From a virus: a DNA stretch of 29,832 nucleotides. The translations under genes were made by a program, and so were the position numbers. The stretch spans positions 1 to 29,832 of IMG/VR virus record IMGVR_UViG_3300046413_000896; one strand, given 5' to 3'. The notes beneath the pieces are model-generated. The model searched no databases, was not told where the DNA came from, and was given only the letters and a program-made list of their open reading frames with translations. This document shows positions 28,632 through 29,832 of this stretch, piece by piece; the first letter of the stretch is position 1; each line of letters starts with the position of its first letter.

Positions 28632-29832
28632 TTAAAATTTTACAAGTTCCATAAACCTTTCTACTCCATATGCACCGGTCTTTTTCAGTAGTGGCACCAG
28701 ATCTCCTGCTTTCATTTCTTTCACATCAGCCATGCCGTTGCGCTCCAGCCAGTCTTTGCATCCAAATTCACAGGCTCCGGTTACTGTTCTGTAATGCTGA
28801 ATGCTTACTACCGTATCCGCATAGATTGGCTCATTCTTCATTTTCTCGGCTACCAGCTTGAATTGCATATCCTTGATAGCATCCTTCGCTGTTTTGCCAT
28901 GCGCAGTAAAGCCATCTTTTTCAGCTACATAGCAATCCGTGCGGGTTATAACTTCTTTTTTGAGGAAATCAAAATTGTAACCGTTATATATGGTTGTGCC
29001 TTTTGTGTTTCTCTTAGAAGTAATAACGTAGCAGTAGCCATCTACATCTTTTACTTCCAGCTTCAGCTTGCCTATTCTAAGGGTTGTCAACGCCTGATTG
29101 GCGCGGAAGCATTGGCTACCTGCCTCTGTGAGTGCTGGTAAGCTGATGGTAGTCAACGCCTGATTGGAGATGAAGCAGTAGTTACCTGCCTCTGTCAGTG
29201 CAGGTAAGCTGATGGTAGTCAACGCCTGATTGGAGATGAAGCAGTCGCTACCTGCCGTTGTCAGTGCTGGTAAGCTGATGGTAGTCAACGCCTGATTGTA
29301 GCAGAAGCAGTAGCTACCTGCCTCTGTAAGTGCTGGTAAGCTGATGGTAGTCAACGCCTGATTGTAGCTGAAGCAGTAGCTACCTGCCGTTGTCAGTGCT
29401 GGTAAGCTGATGCTCGTCAACGCCTGATTGGAGCTGAAGCAGTAGCTACCTGCCGTTGTCAGTGCAGGTAAGCTGATGGTAGTCAACGCCTGATTGTAGC
29501 TGAAGCAGTCGCTACCTGCCGTTGTCAGTGCTGGTAAGCTGATGGTAGTCAACGCCTGATTGTAGCTGAAGCAGTAGCTACCTGCCGTTGTCAGTGCTGG
29601 TAAGCTGATGCTCGTCAACGCCTGATTGGAGCAGAAGCATTGGCTACCTACCTCTGTCAGTGCAGGTAAGCTGATGCTCGTCAACGCCTGATTGGAGCAG
29701 AAGCATTCGTTACCTGCCTCTGTGAGTGCAGGTAAGCTGATGGTAGTCAACGCCTGATTGGAGATGAAGCAGTAGTTACCTGCCTCTGTCAGTGCAGGTA
29801 AGCTGATGGTAGTCAACGCCTGATTGGAGATG
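28632..29832 (-). CDS. BspA-like leucine-rich-repeat protein (N-terminus beyond window)
   Basis: The frame is open to the right edge; no start codon is credited, since TTG at 29816 lies within a repeat. Eleven complete 22-residue repeats follow the form TTISLPALTEAGxxCFxxNQAL, the LRR_5/BspA type seen in Bacteroidota surface and phage proteins. After the last one come about 150 residues: LRIGKLKLEVKDVDGYCYVI, KDAIKDMQFKLVAEKM, and a tail HYRTVTGACEFGCKDWLERNG, then LVPLLKKTGAYGVERFMELV. No signal peptide can be checked. It may bind a host protein or surface ligand. Confidence 0.8.
   Translation of the reverse strand, partial: ISNQALTTISLPALTEAGNYCFISNQALTTISLPALTEAGNECFCSNQALTSISLPALTEVGSQCFCSNQALTSISLPALTTAGSYCFSYNQALTTISLPALTTAGSDCFSYNQALTTISLPALTTAGSYCFSSNQALTSISLPALTTAGSYCFSYNQALTTISLPALTEAGSYCFCYNQALTTISLPALTTAGSDCFISNQALTTISLPALTEAGNYCFISNQALTTISLPALTEAGSQCFRANQALTTLRIGKLKLEVKDVDGYCYVITSKRNTKGTTIYNGYNFDFLKKEVITRTDCYVAEKDGFTAHGKTAKDAIKDMQFKLVAEKMKNEPIYADTVVSIQHYRTVTGACEFGCKDWLERNGMADVKEMKAGDLVPLLKKTGAYGVERFMELVKF
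29088..29832 (-). repeat. Array of 66-bp direct repeats coding for LRR units
   Basis: Eleven full 66-bp units and a partial one encode the 22-residue LRR repeats. They are almost identical in DNA, with changes concentrated in the codons for residues 10, 13, 14, 17 and 18 of each unit. Near-identity at DNA level invites gain or loss of units by recombination. Confidence 0.88.

Noticed and set aside
29088-29832. Regular 66-bp repeats as a CRISPR array
   Set aside because: There are no unique spacers; the repeats are in frame and code for LRR units.
29088-29832. Diversity-generating retroelement target
   Set aside because: Differences among repeats are not limited to adenine positions and no reverse transcriptase or template repeat is seen in the window.

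Overview
The window reads as a stretch of a contractile-tailed (myovirus-like) bacteriophage or prophage of a Bacteroidota host. Three things point to the host group. The promoters match the Bacteroidota pattern (TTTG, 18-21 bases, TAnnTTTG). Start codons are preceded by A/T-rich leaders rather than Shine-Dalgarno sites. A BspA-type leucine-rich-repeat protein and a typical Bacteroidota signal peptide are present. The head genes (DUF935-like portal, gpG-like morphogenesis protein, ClpP-like protease with scaffold, DUF1320-like adaptor) follow the Mu-like plan. No transposase, integrase, lysis gene, tRNA or CRISPR array is visible.

Layout. Positions 1-16833 form a leftward virion module: a small first gene, small and large terminase, head-tail adaptor, portal, ferritin-like protein, gpG-like protein, two unknowns, baseplate J, a CBM-bearing tail protein, tail fibre, a ribbon-helix-helix (RHH) regulator, protease/scaffold, major capsid, an exported protein, an unknown, sheath, tube, a frameshifting tail chaperone pair, and a tape measure cut by the left edge. 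Extra promoters appear inside this module, at 14424-14456, near 4844 and perhaps near 7265. Positions 16834-17649 are a non-coding control region with two divergent promoters, tandem repeats and palindromes. Positions 17650-20651 hold a rightward cassette of small unrecognised genes, ended by a clear terminator at 20659-20691 and followed by more tandem arrays. Positions 20860-26519 hold a leftward replication module: SNF2-type helicase, VRR-NUC nuclease, an iteron-like array, an unknown gene, and a primase-helicase of the VapE type. Positions 26566-28588 are small early genes. A repeat-rich LRR protein runs off the right edge.

How it fits together. The replication module probably copies the genome, possibly from the array of TGTTGACAT repeats at 22821-23178. 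The rightward cassette is probably early accessory or host-takeover genes. The long leftward operon packages DNA and builds head and contractile tail. The least expected items are the ferritin-like protein among head genes, the exported protein with its own promoter beside the capsid gene, the RHH protein with a perfect 16-bp palindrome beside it, the head-tail adaptor with a carbohydrate-binding-like insertion, and the iteron array. All function calls come from reading the sequence; no database search was run.
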